From assembly GCA_012511355.1 (NCBI GenBank), contig JAAZGG010000127.1, forward strand, positions 1 through 6,179: a stretch of DNA of 6,179 bases, read 5' to 3'. Numbering within the stretch: the first letter of the stretch is position 1; the number at the start of each line of letters is the position of its first letter. A program made the translations under genes and the position numbers. This DNA is from a bacterium. GTDB taxonomy: Bacteria > Bacillota_I > Bacilli_A > RFN20 > UBA1709. Shown here piece after piece: positions 4,705 to 6,179 of the stretch. Under the pieces are notes generated by a model. That model did not search any database. It worked only from the letters and a program-made list of their open reading frames with translations, and had not been told where the DNA came from.

Positions 4705-5291
4705 AAAATAGTTTAAAAATTCGCCGAATAACAGGTATCGCCCTGTTAATCGCAGTTGAGGTAGCCTTAGGCTTCCTTGGAAATTATGTCAGTATTGGTC
4801 AAGTCAATCTTAATCTAGCTCTTATTCCCATTGCTGTCGGTGCCTGCATATTTGGACCACTCTGTGGTTTGGCCCTAGGTATTATCAACGGACTCATTGC
4901 CCTAATTGCTCCCGCAACTATGGCTTTTTTTGTGCCCCACAACCTAATTGCCACCATCGTTGTTTGCTTGGCCAAAACAGGTTTAGCTGGTTTAGTTGCT
5001 GGCTTCATCTACAGGGGCTTAAAAAGCAAAAGTGAACTAGTTGCTGTTATTTTGGCTTCAATCGCTATTCCAGTGGTTAATACTGGCTTATTTATTATTG
5101 GTGTCTTCGCCTTCTTCATGCCAGTTTATGAGGGCTGGGCGGGTGAAGGAGCTAATGTTTATCTCTATGTTATTACCGCAACATTGACAGTTAATTTCTT
5201 AATTGAACTGGTTATTAATGCCGGTTTAGCTACTACCGTTCATCGTATTATCAAAGTCGTTAGCAAAAGACAAAACAACAATCATGTCTAG
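4701..5291 (+). CDS. ECF transporter S component (substrate-binding membrane protein), probable pantothenate or related vitamin
   Basis: This 196-residue integral membrane protein is the substrate-capture subunit of an energy-coupling factor vitamin transporter. Hydrophobic segments lie at about 10-30, 36-53, 54-71, 81-105, 112-141 and 153-180, fitting the six-helix S-component fold. Helix 1 has the AxxxA motif ALLIA (14-18) that in the family contacts EcfT. LALIPIAVGACIFGPLCGLALG (about 39-60) and IPVVNTGLFIIG (123-134) are typical of the RibU/PanT-like S components. The ATP-driven module (EcfA, EcfA', EcfT) is absent, so it must use a shared module encoded elsewhere. The ATG at 4701 has AAAGGAAAG seven to eight bases upstream. 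Placement 108 bases after a pantothenate kinase, same strand and no terminator, suggests the cargo is pantothenate or a close precursor. That is inference; riboflavin or another vitamin cannot be excluded from the protein alone. Confidence 0.88.
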   Translation: MKNSLKIRRITGIALLIAVEVALGFLGNYVSIGQVNLNLALIPIAVGACIFGPLCGLALGIINGLIALIAPATMAFFVPHNLIATIVVCLAKTGLAGLVAGFIYRGLKSKSELVAVILASIAIPVVNTGLFIIGVFAFFMPVYEGWAGEGANVYLYVITATLTVNFLIELVINAGLATTVHRIIKVVSKRQNNNHV

Positions 5292-5325
5292 AATGAATTT
5301 GTTAAGTAGAAAGTAGTGAAAATTG

Positions 5326-6179
5326 ATGAAAAGTTATAAAAATGAAGTTTTAAAAAAGAAAGATGAGATGGTCAAAGACTTACAAGCTTGGATTGCTCAA
5401 AAAGGCGTTTATGATCCAAACACCATCAAAGATGGTGCTCCCTTTGGTCATGATGTGGCCAACAGTCTAAAATGGATTGAAGAGAAAGCTAAAAGCGATG
5501 GTTTTAATGTAAAAAACCACGAGGGCTACTGTATAGAAATCACCCATGGTGAAGGTAAGGAATGCGTGATGGTTTTAGCCCATGCTGATGTGGTTCCCGA
5601 AGGTAAGGGTTGGACATATCCACCCTACGGTGGGGAAGTCCATAATGGTTTAATCTATGGGAGGGGCGCTAGTGATGACAAAGGTCCTGCACTTGCTTCT
5701 TACTATGCCTTAAAAATTCTTAAAGAACAGAATATCAAACTCAAACGCCAGATTAAAATTGTCATAGGTGGCAACGAAGAATCCGGTTCAAAATGTCTAA
5801 AATATTACTTTAAAGAAAAAAAGCATCCTGCTCCGACATATGGTTTTACTCCTGATGCCGATTTCCCCTTAATTTACGGTGAAAAAGGTATTATGACCTA
5901 TGTTTATGAGGGAGAATTTAGTGATAACCTAATCACTAGTTTTGAGGCTGGTTTAGCAGCCAATGCCGTGCCTAGCGAATGTGAAATGGTCCTAAAAAGA
6001 GAACTTCATTTACAAAAGGCTTTTACTAAATGGATGCAAAGGCATAATTTTAAAGGCGAATATGAAGAAAAAGAGGGTAAAACCTATCTTAAATTTCATG
6101 GTAAAGCCTCCCATGGGGCCTTCCCTGAGGGGGGAATCAACGCTTTTACCATGCTTTTATACTGGGTTGGTAAGTATAC
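5326..6179 (+). CDS. pepV: PepV-like M20 metallodipeptidase, 3' end beyond the window
   Basis: The first 284 residues are visible of a family usually about 465-470 long; the frame is open to the window edge. These cytoplasmic enzymes use two zinc ions to split dipeptides. Metal and catalytic motifs appear in order: AHADVVPEG with H86 and D88, GRGASDDKGP with D117/D118 bridging the metals, GGNEESG with E151/E152 (general base and metal ligand), and TPDADFP with D177. GEKG (185-188) and AANAVP (211-216) follow. ASHGAFPEGGIN carries H263 of the lid domain, which in the family stabilises the transition state. The last metal histidine lies past the window. ATG 5326 is the first usable start apart from an adjacent in-frame TTG at 5323; a TGA at 5317 closes the frame upstream. 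No clear Shine-Dalgarno is seen. It follows the ECF gene by 34 bases and is probably cotranscribed. The exact dipeptide specificity is not readable from sequence. Confidence 0.93.
   Translation, partial: MKSYKNEVLKKKDEMVKDLQAWIAQKGVYDPNTIKDGAPFGHDVANSLKWIEEKAKSDGFNVKNHEGYCIEITHGEGKECVMVLAHADVVPEGKGWTYPPYGGEVHNGLIYGRGASDDKGPALASYYALKILKEQNIKLKRQIKIVIGGNEESGSKCLKYYFKEKKHPAPTYGFTPDADFPLIYGEKGIMTYVYEGEFSDNLITSFEAGLAANAVPSECEMVLKRELHLQKAFTKWMQRHNFKGEYEEKEGKTYLKFHGKASHGAFPEGGINAFTMLLYWVGKY

Noticed and set aside
4799..5008. Reverse-strand open frame inside the ECF gene
   Set aside because: The composition is the antisense of hydrophobic helices, and there is no independent support.
1..6179. Recoded TGA (tryptophan), suggested by all complete genes stopping at TAA or TAG
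   Set aside because: All tryptophans I checked use TGG and no in-frame TGA occurs in the conserved genes. Five stop codons are too few to infer recoding.

Overview
The window comes from a low-GC Gram-positive (Bacillota) chromosome. The evidence is a T-box leader ahead of leuS, a long-form hibernation factor, a type III pantothenate kinase, an ECF transporter S component and a PepV-type dipeptidase. The exact lineage cannot be fixed from sequence alone. All five complete genes end in TAA or TAG, and tryptophan is encoded by TGG throughout, so the standard bacterial code applies. All genes lie on the + strand. No mobile element, CRISPR array, tRNA or rRNA was seen.

Layout. (1) 19-546 is hpf, long form, closed by a strong intrinsic terminator at 548-573. 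An extended -10 element sits just upstream, at the spacing expected if the mRNA starts at or next to the ATG. (2) 583-894 is a one-gene unit: its own promoter and a four-cysteine TSCPD-domain protein of unknown function. (3) 947-3661 is the leucyl-tRNA synthetase unit: promoter, a full T-box riboswitch (stem I with a kink-turn and a CTC leucine specifier, a stem II pseudoknot, stem III, antiterminator and terminator), leuS, and a downstream terminator. (4) From 3735 to the window end lies a probable operon: coaX-like type III pantothenate kinase, an ECF S component, and a PepV-like dipeptidase cut by the window edge. Its promoter carries a perfect 7-bp inverted repeat between and overlapping the -35 and -10 elements, which looks like a repressor operator.

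How the genes relate. The first half serves translation: ribosome hibernation when growth stops, and leucyl-tRNA charging controlled by uncharged tRNA-Leu. The second half looks like cofactor and nutrient supply. The pantothenate kinase starts coenzyme A synthesis, the adjacent S component is a good candidate pantothenate (or related precursor) importer by context, and the dipeptidase releases amino acids from peptides.

No wholly new system is evident. The points most worth checking are the putative operator on the coaX promoter, the altered conserved residues in this CoaX, the possible leaderless hpf transcript, and the coaX/ECF pairing.
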